DNA of 64,000 bases. It comes from an uncultured Corynebacterium sp. (lineage in GTDB: Bacteria; Actinomycetota; Actinomycetes; Mycobacteriales; Mycobacteriaceae). The stretch lies in NCBI RefSeq assembly GCF_946998835.1, contig NZ_CAMQAZ010000002.1, positions 1 through 64,000 of the forward strand, given 5' to 3'. The position numbers and the translations under genes are program-made. Shown here one piece after another: positions 9,775 through 18,722 of this stretch; position 1 is the stretch's first letter; each line of letters starts with the position of its first letter. The notes beneath the pieces were generated by a model. It had not been told where the DNA came from. It did no database searches and saw nothing but the letters and a program-made list of their open reading frames with translations.

Positions 9775-10083
9775 TTAGTTACCCAACACCGATCGGACAC
9801 CCAGACCGGCGAGTGTGTCCACACCCCACACAAGAGTGATCATGGCAATCAGGAACAGAATCACAATGATGCTGTAGGTGACCATCTGACGGCCAGTTGG
9901 CCAAATCACCTTACGCAGCTCGTCAACAACCTGCTTGATGAAAACCACAGGGTTACGAGTCGAAAGCTCGTTGGTCTCCTTCTCACGCGCAGGCTTCTTC
10001 GCCACGGTGGTCTGCGCGCCCGTCGCCTGGCGCTTACCGGTCGGGCGAGCCGCTGCTTGGAAAGTCTGGTTTTCCTCAGCCAC
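9775..10083 (-). CDS. secE: Preprotein translocase subunit SecE
   Basis: Essential small subunit of the SecYEG channel. The 102-residue protein has a basic, disordered N-terminal half and one C-terminal membrane helix (about residues 68-92, VTYSIIVILFLIAMITLVWGV) preceded by the conserved amphipathic segment VDELRKVIWPTGRQM. Single-helix architecture is normal for actinobacterial SecE. The order secE-nusG-rplK-rplA is the standard one. Confidence 0.96.
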   Translation of the reverse strand: MAEENQTFQAAARPTGKRQATGAQTTVAKKPAREKETNELSTRNPVVFIKQVVDELRKVIWPTGRQMVTYSIIVILFLIAMITLVWGVDTLAGLGVRSVLGN

Positions 10084-10491
10084 GATGCTCCTTCGCTACT
10101 TCGTGCATATGGGAACTAAAGATACTGCACAGTGAAACTCAACAGTGAATCCAACAGGAATGAACTTCCGGCGATAATGCCCGAAGCTCAGCCTCACCGC
10201 GCAGAGCAAGTCTGGTTCAGTGCGTAAATTCTAGCTGATTATCCACCTTATCGAAGAAATGCCCCTCGTGTGAGCGGCAGGGCTTGAAATCAGGTTCCAG
10301 TGCCAATCTCGAGATCAGACTTCGCAGCTAATGACTTCACTGCTACTACTGCGGTCGTATTCACTGATGGCTGCCTAACCGCTACATCCCCCCTTCTTAA
10401 CCCTTAACTCGAGCTGCAAAACTGACGACCCAGAAATAATGCAGGCTGCAAATGTGAACCTGTGTGAGTTTATAGCACTTTCAAGCCATTT

Positions 10492-10573
10492 TTCGGGCCA
10501 TTTTTGCCATAAGCGGGGTCAGTAACTCACATTGGTCTGCTGCCGCCAGACATAAACGCGGTCAGTAACTCGC
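10492..10573. repeat. Degraded member of the intergenic hairpin family
   Basis: Lies in the 595-base gap 10084-10678 between secE and tRNA-Trp. Two direct copies of a TCAGTAACT-containing word (GCCATAAGCGGGGTCAGTAACT from 10507, and GACATAAACGCGGTCAGTAACT from 10549) match the arms of the perfect hairpin at 18723-18796. The word TTCGGGCCATTTT at 10492-10504 is the reverse complement of AAAATGGCCCGAA at 49651-49663. Only TGTGAGTT/AACTCACA (10463-10470, 10524-10531) can still pair, so this copy looks decayed. No gene was seen in the gap. Confidence 0.7.
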
Positions 10574-10623
10574 GTTGGAGTTAAGCAGGGGTGGGTTAAG
10601 TAGCAAACGAATCAAGGGAGATA

Positions 10624-10676
10624 CGAAAAACCCGCCACCCTAGGCGCATTTTCATACGCCCCAGATGGCGGGGTTT
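10624..10676 (-). terminator. Terminator after tRNA-Trp
   Basis: Hairpin of AAAACCCCGCCA and TGGCGGGTTTTT arms with further pairing inside; the minus strand ends in GGGTTTTTCG directly after the tRNA-Trp gene. The opposite strand also has a U-run, so it may work both ways. Confidence 0.85.
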
Positions 10677-10678
10677 TG

Positions 10679-10751
10679 CAGGGGCGACAGGACTCGAACC
10701 TGCAACCTGCGGTTTTGGAGACCGCTGCTCTACCAATTGAGCCACGCCCCT
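10679..10751 (-). tRNA. trnW: tRNA-Trp (anticodon CCA)
   Basis: Cloverleaf of 73 bases: acceptor AGGGGCG/CGCCCCT, D-arm GCTC..GAGC, anticodon loop TCTCCAAAA with CCA, T-loop GGTTCGAGTCC, discriminator G. The terminal CCA is not encoded. Placement after secE is the usual actinobacterial arrangement. Confidence 0.96.
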
Positions 10752-10854
10752 TCACCACCAGCAAAAGCACTTTTCAGTCCTTAGCTGACAATGTCCCACC
10801 TTACTGCATTGCTGCGTTCGCAAGGCGGGGTTCAACGAACATCACTGTCCGTAG

Positions 10855-10928
10855 TAGCGATGGGGGGGATCGAACCCCCGACCTCACGATTATGAGTCGT
10901 GCGCTCTCACCATCTGAGCTACATCGCC
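10855..10928 (-). tRNA. trnM: tRNA-Met (anticodon CAT, elongator type)
   Basis: Cloverleaf of 74 bases: acceptor GGCGATG pairs with CATCGCT (first pair G-U), anticodon CAT within ACTCATAAT, T-loop GGTTCGATCC, discriminator A. The paired first base argues for an elongator rather than an initiator tRNA. Confidence 0.93.
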
Positions 10929-10968
10929 CCTATTCCCTACCCGGACATAAGTCCGCATAAAAGAACAG

Positions 10969-11041
10969 AGCCCCCTGACAGAATCGAACTGTCGACCTTT
11001 TCCTTACCATGGAAACGCTCTGCCGACTGAGCTAAGGGGGC
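10969..11041 (-). tRNA. trnT: tRNA-Thr (anticodon GGT)
   Basis: Cloverleaf of 73 bases: acceptor GCCCCCT/AGGGGGC, D-arm GCTC..GAGC, anticodon loop CATGGTAAG with GGT, T-loop GTTCGATTC, no encoded CCA. It is followed on the same strand by tRNA-Met and tRNA-Trp. Confidence 0.95.
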
Positions 11042-11211
11042 ATCAGCATCCGTTGAACTCAGTGCGCAACTCTGTAACCATTTCCTGGCGACTTTGTTTC
11101 GCTCTGTGCTCTCCGTGAAGCCTTGCAAAGATTAACCCGAAATCACCACTAAGCACAAATCAGCAGGTAGTCAGCGGTATTTCTCGTCACGTTTGTAGAC
11201 ACTTTGGCGCG

Positions 11212-11283
11212 CACTTATGGCCAAGCTATTCACCTATCGATGAGCTACAGCAGGACCATAAGTGAATAGCTCATCGACAAGTG
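11212..11283. repeat. Intergenic imperfect palindrome with alternative pairings
   Basis: In the 362-base gap between tRNA-Thr and tRNA-Tyr, three overlapping perfect pairings compete: CACTTATGG/CCATAAGTG (11212-11220, 11256-11264), CTATTCAC/GTGAATAG (from 11227 and 11261) and TCGATGAGCTA/TAGCTCATCGA (11237-11247, 11267-11277). The outer ends CACTT/AAGTG also pair. It is unlike a simple terminator because it has no U-run. Confidence 0.7.
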
Positions 11284-11301
11284 GCTGAACCTCTGCTCCG
11301 A

Positions 11302-11356
11302 CCCCCGCTCCGCCCCCTGCCCCAAACCCCTGCTCCCCTCCCCACCAACAACCCCC
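11302..11356 (-). other. G-run cluster (potential G-quadruplex) on the minus strand
   Basis: Seven runs of four or five G in 55 bases on the minus strand (C-runs on plus at 11302, 11313, 11320, 11327, 11335, 11340 and 11352). It lies directly downstream of the tRNA-Tyr terminator. The pattern exceeds the minimum for a G-quadruplex; no coding signal is present. Confidence 0.75.
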
Positions 11357-11365
11357 TGCAAACAA

Positions 11366-11398
11366 AAATCACCGCGAGAAAAATTCTCGCGGTGATTT
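11366..11398 (-). terminator. Terminator after tRNA-Tyr
   Basis: Perfect 14-base arms AAATCACCGCGAGA / TCTCGCGGTGATTT with a 5-base loop, then TTTTG on the minus strand, starting 5 bases after the tRNA. Confidence 0.93.
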
Positions 11399-11403
11399 CG
11401 CTG

Positions 11404-11485
11404 TGCCAGATGATGGATTCGAACCAACGAAGGCAATGCCGACGGATTTACAATCCGCTCCCTTTGGCCGCTCGGGCAATCTGGC
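11404..11485 (-). tRNA. trnY: tRNA-Tyr (anticodon GTA)
   Basis: Class II tRNA of 82 bases with a long variable arm: acceptor GCCAGAT/ATCTGGC, anticodon GTA within GATTGTAAATC, T-loop GGTTCGAATCC, discriminator A. No encoded CCA. Confidence 0.96.
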
Positions 11486-11704
11486 GTGCACTCTTAAACG
11501 GTGCGAATGGAATGCTACCCACTACTCTGTCGTTTATACAAATCGGCAGGTCAGGTAGGGATATTTTTGCGCCCGAGTCGGACCTCGGAGTATTTCAAAT
11601 CTCAACAGGGCACGTCCCTCAGCAGGCCGCAGCCAGCAGCAGGGCTCAACACTCAACAGGCCTCAGCACCCGAGCGGAACTTATCCCACTACCGCACTAC
11701 CGCA

Positions 11705-12760
11705 CTACCCCACGCGCTCCACGGTGTAGCGAGCAACGTGACGGAGAGCCTCCTTGGCCGCACAGTCGGGGAGATCGGCGATGACGCGGTCGGATTCATC
11801 CAACAGCTCATTAACCTTTTCCATCGCGCGGGCCACACCGTTGGTCTGGGCCAGGAGCTCGAGGGCTTCGTCGACAAGCGCGTCGTCAGAGACCGGGCCG
11901 ACGAGGATCTCCCGGAGGCGTGCACCGGCTGGGGTGTCCTCCTGCAGCGCATAGAGCACCGGCAGCGTGAAGACACCCTCGCGAAGGTCTGTGCCTGGGG
12001 TTTTGCCGGACTGGTCGGTGTTGGAGGAGATGTCGATGATGTCGTCGACAATCTGGAAGATGATGCCGATTAGTTCGCCGTAGCGGCGCAGCGCGTTGGA
12101 AATCTCAGCGGGCGCACCTGCGTGGTAGGCGCCGAGATAGCCGGCCGAGGCGATGAGTACACCGGTCTTTTCGGCGATGACCTTCAGGTAACGCTCGATG
12201 CGCTCGTCAATGGGCAGGTCCAGGTCGTTGAGGCATTCGCGCATCTGGCCTGTGACCAACACTCCGAAGGTCTCGGCGAAGTGGGCCACGGTCTCGGAGC
12301 CGAGCTCCGCCAGCAGGCGGGATGCGGTAGCGAAGAGATAGTCACCGGCCAAAATGGCGACGGTGTTGTCCCAGCGCGCATTGGCGGAGGGCACACCGCG
12401 GCGCTTGTCCGCTTCATCCATGACGTCGTCGTGGTAGAGCGTTGCCAGGTGCGTCAACTCCAGCACAGTCGCAGCGGTGATGACATTATCGCTTTCGGGC
12501 TTCTCGCCGAACTGCGCAGACAGCATCGTAAACATTGGACGGAAGCGCTTTCCGCCGGCCTGAGCTAGGTGGGAAACCCGCTCTACCAGGAAGTCCTCGC
12601 CACGCCCCAGTTCGGTAATCAGGAGGTCTTCGCTCTTACGCATTCCCTCGGTGATTGTTGCTTCCAGCGCTTCATCAACGAAGTGAGAACTAGTGGCGGT
12701 ATGCTCACCAGTGCCCTGAGCACTTCCGGAACTGAGCCCGGAGTAGTCTCCAGTACGCAT
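11705..12760 (-). CDS. grcC: Polyprenyl (heptaprenyl-type) diphosphate synthase
   Basis: trans-Prenyltransferase that elongates allylic diphosphates with isopentenyl diphosphate to give a long chain, presumably the menaquinone side chain. The 351-residue protein has the first aspartate-rich motif in YHDDVMDEADKRRG (about residue 115) and the second in FQIVDDIIDISSN (about 245), plus the GGKRFRP motif near residue 70. Start ATG at 12760. It is divergent from menJ with 118 bases between, beside the men genes. Chain length cannot be predicted with confidence by eye. Confidence 0.93.
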   Translation of the reverse strand: MRTGDYSGLSSGSAQGTGEHTATSSHFVDEALEATITEGMRKSEDLLITELGRGEDFLVERVSHLAQAGGKRFRPMFTMLSAQFGEKPESDNVITAATVLELTHLATLYHDDVMDEADKRRGVPSANARWDNTVAILAGDYLFATASRLLAELGSETVAHFAETFGVLVTGQMRECLNDLDLPIDERIERYLKVIAEKTGVLIASAGYLGAYHAGAPAEISNALRRYGELIGIIFQIVDDIIDISSNTDQSGKTPGTDLREGVFTLPVLYALQEDTPAGARLREILVGPVSDDALVDEALELLAQTNGVARAMEKVNELLDESDRVIADLPDCAAKEALRHVARYTVERVG

Positions 12761-12878
12761 TCGAGACCTGCCTAACTGACGATAAAAGATAAGAAACTGC
12801 TAAATAAATTACCCTACGAGCATAGTTGCTAGCAGACCAGTTCCCATATTTGTTCCAACGTCGTTATACGCTGGGGCA

Positions 12879-14231
12879 ATGACCTCAAGCCCGATTTCGC
12901 GAGTCTCCCCCACGTTCGACGGCGTCGCCGCTCTGCCCAGCAGCACTGATGTGCTGATTATCGGCGCTGGTCCCACCGGATCCGCGGCCGCAATTCACGC
13001 CGCCCGCGCAGGATTCTCGGTCACTGTGGTCGACTCACAGCGCTTCCCGCGCGACAAAACCTGTGGCGACGGGCTCACCCCGCGTGCCATCGCTGAGCTG
13101 CATCGCCTAGGGCTTGACGACGAACTCCTGCGCCGCAACCGCAACCGCGGACTGAAGCTCCACGGCTTCGGAGGCTCCATCACCACCCCCTGGCCCGATG
13201 ATGCCTCCGGTACTTTCCCCGCGGTCGGGTCCGCTATGCCTCGCACTGAGCTTGACACCTTCTTGCTCAATGCCGCCGCTGATGCCGGTGCGCAGGTCTT
13301 TGATGGGGTCGCTGCGCGGAAGGTGGTTCTCGGGGCGCTGAATAGTGGCGGAACGCGGGGCCACGGCGTGCGCGCGGTGGAGCTTTCCGACCGCGAAGGC
13401 AAGCCACACACCATCTCGGCCCGCTGGTTGCTCGTCGCCGATGGGGTTCGAAGTACCGTCGGCAAGCAGCTGGGGCGTGCGTGGCATCGCGACAGCGTCT
13501 TTGGTGTGGCGGCGCGGTCGTATGTCAGCTTTGACAGCGCGGACGTGGCGGACGACTGGATTCACTCGCACCTGGAACTCCGTGACTCCGATGGGCAGAC
13601 ACACCCGGGCTATGGCTGGATCTTCCCGCTGGGTGAGGGCCGGGCGAATGTGGGATGTGGGGCGCTGGCGACGTCGGCACGCCCGGCGCGCACGAACGTG
13701 AAGAAGTTGCTGCGCGAGTACCACGGGCAAGTGCGCGATCAGTGGCAGATGAGCGAACCGGAGCACGTAACGTCTGCGCTGTTGCCGATGGGTGGTGCCG
13801 TGTCGAATGTGGCGGGGCCGAACTGGGCGTTGCTCGGTGATGCTGCGTGCCTGGTCAATCCGCTCAACGGTGAGGGCATTGACTACGGCATGGAGTCGGC
13901 GCGGCTGGCGGTGGAGCTGATCGGCTCGATTGGTGCGGGCCGCGATGGCCTGACGCACGCCTGGCCCGCCCTACTTCGCGAGCACTACGGCACTGGCTTC
14001 TCGCTGGCCCGCAAGTTGGCGCTGACGTTGACGTACCCGAGTTTCCTGCCGACCGTCGGCCCGCTGACCATCGGCGCCCCGTGGGGCAGCCAGCTCATGG
14101 GAGTCGCCGCACGGCTCATGGGCAATCTGGTCACGGAACACGACCGCGATGTGGTGGCTCGCCTATGGCGTGCTTCTGGGCAGGCGGCACTGGCGTCCGA
14201 TAAGTGGTTTGGGCGCCAGCCTTGGCAGTAG
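12879..14231 (+). CDS. menJ: Menaquinone reductase MenJ (geranylgeranyl reductase family)
   Basis: FAD-dependent reductase that saturates one isoprene unit of menaquinone in mycobacteria (Rv0561c). The 450-residue protein has the Rossmann motif DVLIIGAGPTGSAAAIHAARAG (residues 25-46), the GGR-family signature FPRDKTCGDGLTPRA (about 56-70) and the second FAD motif LLGDAACLVNPLNGEGIDYGM near residue 320. Neighbours are a polyprenyl diphosphate synthase (divergent) and menG (convergent), which supports a quinone role over chlorophyll- or lipid-type reductases of the same family. Confidence 0.88.
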   Translation: MTSSPISRVSPTFDGVAALPSSTDVLIIGAGPTGSAAAIHAARAGFSVTVVDSQRFPRDKTCGDGLTPRAIAELHRLGLDDELLRRNRNRGLKLHGFGGSITTPWPDDASGTFPAVGSAMPRTELDTFLLNAAADAGAQVFDGVAARKVVLGALNSGGTRGHGVRAVELSDREGKPHTISARWLLVADGVRSTVGKQLGRAWHRDSVFGVAARSYVSFDSADVADDWIHSHLELRDSDGQTHPGYGWIFPLGEGRANVGCGALATSARPARTNVKKLLREYHGQVRDQWQMSEPEHVTSALLPMGGAVSNVAGPNWALLGDAACLVNPLNGEGIDYGMESARLAVELIGSIGAGRDGLTHAWPALLREHYGTGFSLARKLALTLTYPSFLPTVGPLTIGAPWGSQLMGVAARLMGNLVTEHDRDVVARLWRASGQAALASDKWFGRQPWQ

Positions 14232-14309
14232 GAATCGCTTTACGACGGCCTCAGCGGTCGGCACTTTGGAGCGCAGTTGTATGCGGCTGCGCTGCTGCGA
14301 CCTAGCGAG

Positions 14310-15002
14310 CTACTGCGCCGACTTGGTTGCCGAATGCAGCGCTGCGATGCCGAAAGTGAGGTTCTGCCACCCGGCATCTTCCCAGCCCGAGGCATTGATA
14401 TCGCGGGCGAGCTGCGGCTGATTTGGCCAGGCGCGAATCGACTCCGCCAAGTACACGTAGGCCTCCGGGTTAGAGGACACGACCTTGGCGATCTGCGGCA
14501 ACGCCCTCATCAGGTACTCCTTGTAGAAAGTGCTGAACACCGGCACTACTGGGGTAGAGAACTCACAGACCGTCAGCTGGCCGCCGGGCTTGGTCACGCG
14601 AGCTAGCTCGGCAAGACCCGCCTTGTAGTCCACAATGTTGCGCAGCCCGAAGCTGATAGTCACGGCGTCGAAAGTGTTGTCTGCAAATGGCAGCTTCATG
14701 CCGTCACCGCAGACCTTGGGGACATCACGGTGGGCACCGGCTTTGAGCATGCCGCGGGAGAAATCACAAGCAACGACGTATGCGCCCGACTTTGCCAATT
14801 CCACCGAGGAAACGGCCGTGCCGGCTGCCAGGTCGAGGACCTTCTGGCCGGGTTGCAGGTTTAGGCGCTTTGCCGTGCGGACGCGCCAGTAGTGGTCAAT
14901 ACCACCGGTAAGCACGGTATTGGTGATGTCGTAATTCTTCCCCACTCCGTCGAACATCGAAGCGACTTCGCTGGGGTTTTTCGTTAAATCAGCCCTAGAC
15001 AC
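14310..15002 (-). CDS. menG: Demethylmenaquinone methyltransferase
   Basis: SAM-dependent C-methylation of demethylmenaquinone, last ring step of menaquinone synthesis. The 230-residue protein shows the UbiE/MenG family segments MFDGVGKNYDITN, VLDLAAGTAVSSVELAKSG (SAM motif I), FDAVTISFGLRNI and LARVTKPGGQLTVCEFS. The GTG at 15002 (VSRADLTKNPSEVA) is preferred: it falls 10 bases after the mgtA stop and matches the family N-terminus, although the frame is open much further upstream through mgtA. Confidence 0.94.
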   Translation of the reverse strand: MSRADLTKNPSEVASMFDGVGKNYDITNTVLTGGIDHYWRVRTAKRLNLQPGQKVLDLAAGTAVSSVELAKSGAYVVACDFSRGMLKAGAHRDVPKVCGDGMKLPFADNTFDAVTISFGLRNIVDYKAGLAELARVTKPGGQLTVCEFSTPVVPVFSTFYKEYLMRALPQIAKVVSSNPEAYVYLAESIRAWPNQPQLARDINASGWEDAGWQNLTFGIAALHSATKSAQ

Positions 15003-15012
15003 GATGTCCAGA

Positions 15013-16233
15013 TTACGCGACCGACTTCTGACGGGTAGCAGCGCCCGCGGGGGAGGCACTCGTGGCATCACCCATGGCATCGCCTGCAACCTTGCTTGAA
15101 GTCGTAGCCGCGGAGACCCCAGAGACCTCCTCGTAATGGCGAACGAGGTCTGCGCATAGCGCTTGCCACGTGCGCTCGGCCACGGTGTCGCGGCAACGGT
15201 TGCGCAGCTGCTTGCGAGCCAGCTCATCATCGACGAGCAGCAGCTTATCGACGGCCTCAGCCAAATCGCGGGTGAAAGTCTTTGGCTCCAGCAGGTAGCC
15301 ATTGACATCGTTGGTAATCAGGTCGCGCGGGCCGCCTGCGTTCGGGGCAATCGCCGGCACACCGGAGGCATGGGCTTCCTGTACAGCTTGGCAGAAGGTC
15401 TCAAAGTCACCAGTGTGGACGAACACGTCCAGGCTGGCGAATGCTGCTGCCAACTTATCGCCGGTGAGCTGCCCGGTGAAGACGGCATTCGGCATCAGCT
15501 TCTTCAGCTTCGGCATCTCCGGGCCATTACCAATAATGACCACCTGAATATCATCGCGCCCGTTCAGCGCCGCCAGTCGCTCCACTGACTTCTCCGCCGC
15601 GAGCCTGCCGACATAACCCACAATCGGCTTGCCCTCCGGGCTCCACTGCTTCCTGAGCTCCTCGCTGCGCTTGGCCGGTGTGAATCGAACCGCATCAACG
15701 CCGCGCCCCCAGCGGTAGATATCGCGGATTTTGTGATCCTGCAGGTCCTCAATAGTCGGCGACGACGGTGCCAGCGTCCGCGCACAGGAGTTGTGAATCA
15801 CGCGCGTCCACAACCACGCGGCTGTTGAAAGTCCCGCCAACTTGTAGTTCTTGGCGAAACCCGCAACGTCGGTTTGATAAATGGCCACAGCCGGGATACC
15901 CAACGCCTTGGCGGTCAGCGCGCCCGCGCCGCCGAGAACAAACGGTGAGGCCAGGTGAACCACGTCCGGCTTAAACCGAGTCAGCGCCGACGCCACCCTG
16001 CGGTTCGGCACACCAATCGGCAGCGAATCAATCAACGGCACCATCACGGTGGGCACACGCTCAATGCGGTAGTCGCAGTAATACTCAGCCTCTTCCTGCC
16101 AGTCCCGAGCACCCGGCGCAATCACCAGCGCCTCGTGTCCCTCACGGCGTAAGTATTCCAACACCCGCAGCACGGAGTTTGTCACTCCATTGATGTTGGG
16201 CAAGAAGCTTTCAGCAATGATGGCAACGCGCAT
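15013..16233 (-). CDS. mgtA: GDP-mannose-dependent alpha-mannosyltransferase
   Basis: GT4 glycosyltransferase of the GT-B fold. The N-terminal domain starts MRVAIIAESFLPNINGVTNSV, an acceptor-side glycine-rich loop; the C-terminal domain has VGYVGRLAAEKSVERL (about 205) and the EX7E region FETFCQAVQEAHASGVPAIAP (about 295-315). In corynebacteria the enzyme mannosylates glucuronosyl diacylglycerol for a lipomannan-like glycolipid, and its gene lies beside menG and menD, as here. About 35 Ala/Thr/Ser-rich residues at the C-terminus look disordered. It is four bases from the DUF3592 gene. Confidence 0.88.
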   Translation of the reverse strand: MRVAIIAESFLPNINGVTNSVLRVLEYLRREGHEALVIAPGARDWQEEAEYYCDYRIERVPTVMVPLIDSLPIGVPNRRVASALTRFKPDVVHLASPFVLGGAGALTAKALGIPAVAIYQTDVAGFAKNYKLAGLSTAAWLWTRVIHNSCARTLAPSSPTIEDLQDHKIRDIYRWGRGVDAVRFTPAKRSEELRKQWSPEGKPIVGYVGRLAAEKSVERLAALNGRDDIQVVIIGNGPEMPKLKKLMPNAVFTGQLTGDKLAAAFASLDVFVHTGDFETFCQAVQEAHASGVPAIAPNAGGPRDLITNDVNGYLLEPKTFTRDLAEAVDKLLLVDDELARKQLRNRCRDTVAERTWQALCADLVRHYEEVSGVSAATTSSKVAGDAMGDATSASPAGAATRQKSVA

Positions 16234-16237
16234 GGTG

Positions 16238-16729
16238 CTAGTTTTCCATCTCGTCGGAAAGCGAAGGTGACGCCTCGTTTACCTTTTGGGGATCTCTTTG
16301 TAAACGACGGGTAGCGCGCAGCGACAACCACCACAGCGGCGCGACGATAATCAGTGCCACCACAGCGATACTGGCAGCCGGAAGGAGCGACAGTGTCCAC
16401 GTGCGTCCGGCGACGCGGACAACATCGGGATTGGTGCGGTCGTATTCGACGCGGACGCGCTGGCCTTCCTCTAGCCCGACGGGATAGAGCAAGCCTGTTG
16501 GCGGCGACTGGAACTCGCCATTCTCATCGACGAAGTCGACAGTGGTGCGAAGAACCTCCACCGAACGGACATTGGCGACGGACTGCCCCATATTCGACTC
16601 GATATTGCGGTCATTGATGAAGCAGCCAACCACAATGGCCAGGCAGGACAGTAGCAGGCAGCTCATTACGAAGAGCAACACCTGACGAAGGAAGCGCGGC
16701 CAATTGGCCAGGGCAGTTTTCCACTGCAT
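16238..16729 (-). CDS. DUF3592-type membrane protein
   Basis: About 163 residues with two membrane helices (approx. 13-37 LRQVLLFVMSCLLLSCLAIVVG and 111-133 LLPAASIAVVALIIVAPLWWL) around an extracytoplasmic domain with GEEGQRVRVEYDRTNPDVVRV-like segments typical of DUF3592. Function unknown; an orthologous gene occupies the same spot between menD and the mannosyltransferase in mycobacteria. The ATG at 16729 (MQWKTALANW) lies 10 bases after GGAGGT; 13 further codons upstream are open. Confidence 0.75.
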   Translation of the reverse strand: MQWKTALANWPRFLRQVLLFVMSCLLLSCLAIVVGCFINDRNIESNMGQSVANVRSVEVLRTTVDFVDENGEFQSPPTGLLYPVGLEEGQRVRVEYDRTNPDVVRVAGRTWTLSLLPAASIAVVALIIVAPLWWLSLRATRRLQRDPQKVNEASPSLSDEMEN

Positions 16730-16768
16730 GGCGGTCGCGACCTCCTTATTCTGTCTCTGGTTGTCCAA

Positions 16769-18685
16769 CTAGTGCTTATCCAGCACTCCAATCTCCGCAT
16801 TGTATGCCAGCTTGTGATGCAACTGCCGACGCGTCGCACGCGTGGTCGCCACCTCGATGACACGGATGCCGTCGACGTCGGTATCCGGGTGCAGCTGCGC
16901 GAGTAGGTCTGGGAGGCGGTCGACACGCACGTGTTCCACCCCATAGGCCTGGCAGATGCTCTCAAAGTCCACGTCCTGCGGCGTGCCGAAGATGCGTTCA
17001 AAGCTTCCCCGCAGCGCTGGGCTGCCCGCCTCTAACGTCTCGAAAATACCGCCACCAGCATCATTGGCCACCACGATGGTGAGGTTCTCCGGGCGCGGCT
17101 CCAGCGGGCCAATCGCCAGCGCTGCCGAGTCATGCTGGAACGTCAGGTCACCCATCAGCGCAATCGTCCGCGGCGGACGGATTTCGTCGGCATGCTCGCG
17201 GTCGGATGCCAGCGCAATTCCGATAGCCGTCGCCACCGTGCCGTCGATGCCCGCGGCTCCTCTCCCCGCATACGTGTTCACACCCGGGAAAGGCAGGCCC
17301 GTGTACGACGCATCGCGCACCGGGTTCGACGCACCCAGCACCACATTGTCACCCGTGCGCAGGCTATCCGTCAGCGCAGCAGCCACATGGAATCCGGTCA
17401 GCGGCTCCTCCGCTTCGATCGACTCGGTAAGCGTCTCCCGCACGGACTTCACCGCCAACTCGCTGGCGGCCTCACAGATTTTCGTCCACTGCGGGTCCTG
17501 CTCCCCCACAGTCTGCACATGCTTGACGACGGCCCTTGCGTTCGCCGTCACATCCGGAAACTCCACCCCAAAGCCGTGGTTCTCAGCATCGGAGACAACC
17601 GTCAGCTCAATGTCCGGATTAGCCAGCAGCTTAGAGATACCTCGGTGCAGCGTCGGCCGCCCGACCAACACAATCTGCTCCGGCGGAATCTGCGCGAAAG
17701 TACCCGCCGCGAGCGGGTGCACCGGGTGCGCCGGCGCATATGCATTCGGCTCAGCGATGGTTGGCAGATCCTCCAGCTCCGGCAAGTGCGGGGCATTCGA
17801 GCCCGCGATCACGAGTGTGCGGCGGCTGATGTCAATTGTGGCTGTGGTGGCCAAGTTGGCCGGGATGGTTGTGGTGGCCGAGTTGGCTGCGATGGCAGCC
17901 GCACCGACGTTGTTGCTGGTAGTAGGCGCAATCGTGGTCCAGGGGCCGCCGTCTGCGCGGCCCTCGGGGATGTCGGCGACGGAGTCGTCGTTAGGCACGA
18001 GCGGTTCGACAAAACGGACGTTAAGGTGACCGGCGCCGGATGCCATGGCGGCAACAACGCGATCAATGCGGGCGCGAATCTGCGCAGCGGTGGCCTTCGT
18101 GACCGGCGCGGTGCCGTCCAGATCGAACTCAACGACAGAGGCATCGGCGAACAGGCGGTCCTGGACGATGGTCTGGTTCGCGCCGGTGCCGCGATAATGC
18201 GCGGGGCGATCGGCGGTCAGCGCCAGCAGCGGAATGCCCGAGGCGGTGGCTTCGACCATGGCGGGCACGAGGTTTGCGACGGCTGTGCCGGACGTTGTAA
18301 TTACCGGGGTCACCTTGCGGGTGCGCGAGGCCAGGCCGAGGGCGAGGAAGGCGGCGGAGCGTTCATCGATACGCACATGGAGGCGAACCTTCGCCGCGTC
18401 GGCGGCCTGGACTAGAGCGCGGGCCAGCGGGGCGGACCGGGAACCCGGGCACACCACGGCATCGACCATGCCGAGACGCAGCAGCTCATCGACGATGAGG
18501 CCCGCTACCACTGCGGATGGGGCCGCGGGAGTTGCAGGGGCCGCGGTGGTTTGGGACGCCGGGTTTGTGGCTGCAGCGTCGGTTGCCGAGGCTGGGGTAC
18601 CAGCATCGGTGGTGGCGGCATTGGTGATGTTGGCGCCCTGAGCGTGCGAAGTCTGGGAGGTGTCCTGGTTGTCGTTCACACTCAA
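16769..18685 (-). CDS. menD: 2-succinyl-5-enolpyruvyl-6-hydroxy-3-cyclohexene-1-carboxylate synthase
   Basis: Thiamine-diphosphate enzyme joining isochorismate and 2-oxoglutarate, the first committed step of menaquinone synthesis. The 638-residue protein has an unusual ~45-residue Ala/Thr-rich N-terminal stretch, then VDELLRLGMVDAVVCPGSRSAPLA, the conserved HVRIDERSAAFLALGLA with the catalytic-type glutamate, and C-terminal GDLTFQHDSAALAIG for diphosphate/Mg binding. It reads into the DUF3592 gene and mgtA-menG on the same strand. Confidence 0.95.
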   Translation of the reverse strand: MSVNDNQDTSQTSHAQGANITNAATTDAGTPASATDAAATNPASQTTAAPATPAAPSAVVAGLIVDELLRLGMVDAVVCPGSRSAPLARALVQAADAAKVRLHVRIDERSAAFLALGLASRTRKVTPVITTSGTAVANLVPAMVEATASGIPLLALTADRPAHYRGTGANQTIVQDRLFADASVVEFDLDGTAPVTKATAAQIRARIDRVVAAMASGAGHLNVRFVEPLVPNDDSVADIPEGRADGGPWTTIAPTTSNNVGAAAIAANSATTTIPANLATTATIDISRRTLVIAGSNAPHLPELEDLPTIAEPNAYAPAHPVHPLAAGTFAQIPPEQIVLVGRPTLHRGISKLLANPDIELTVVSDAENHGFGVEFPDVTANARAVVKHVQTVGEQDPQWTKICEAASELAVKSVRETLTESIEAEEPLTGFHVAAALTDSLRTGDNVVLGASNPVRDASYTGLPFPGVNTYAGRGAAGIDGTVATAIGIALASDREHADEIRPPRTIALMGDLTFQHDSAALAIGPLEPRPENLTIVVANDAGGGIFETLEAGSPALRGSFERIFGTPQDVDFESICQAYGVEHVRVDRLPDLLAQLHPDTDVDGIRVIEVATTRATRRQLHHKLAYNAEIGVLDKH

Positions 18686-18722
18686 TAGGCTACTTGTCTG
18701 GTCAGATATCGGACTTGTTGGG

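Noticed and set aside
15003..15308. Upstream extension of menG
   Set aside because: The extra residues read through mgtA in another frame and have no similarity to the family.
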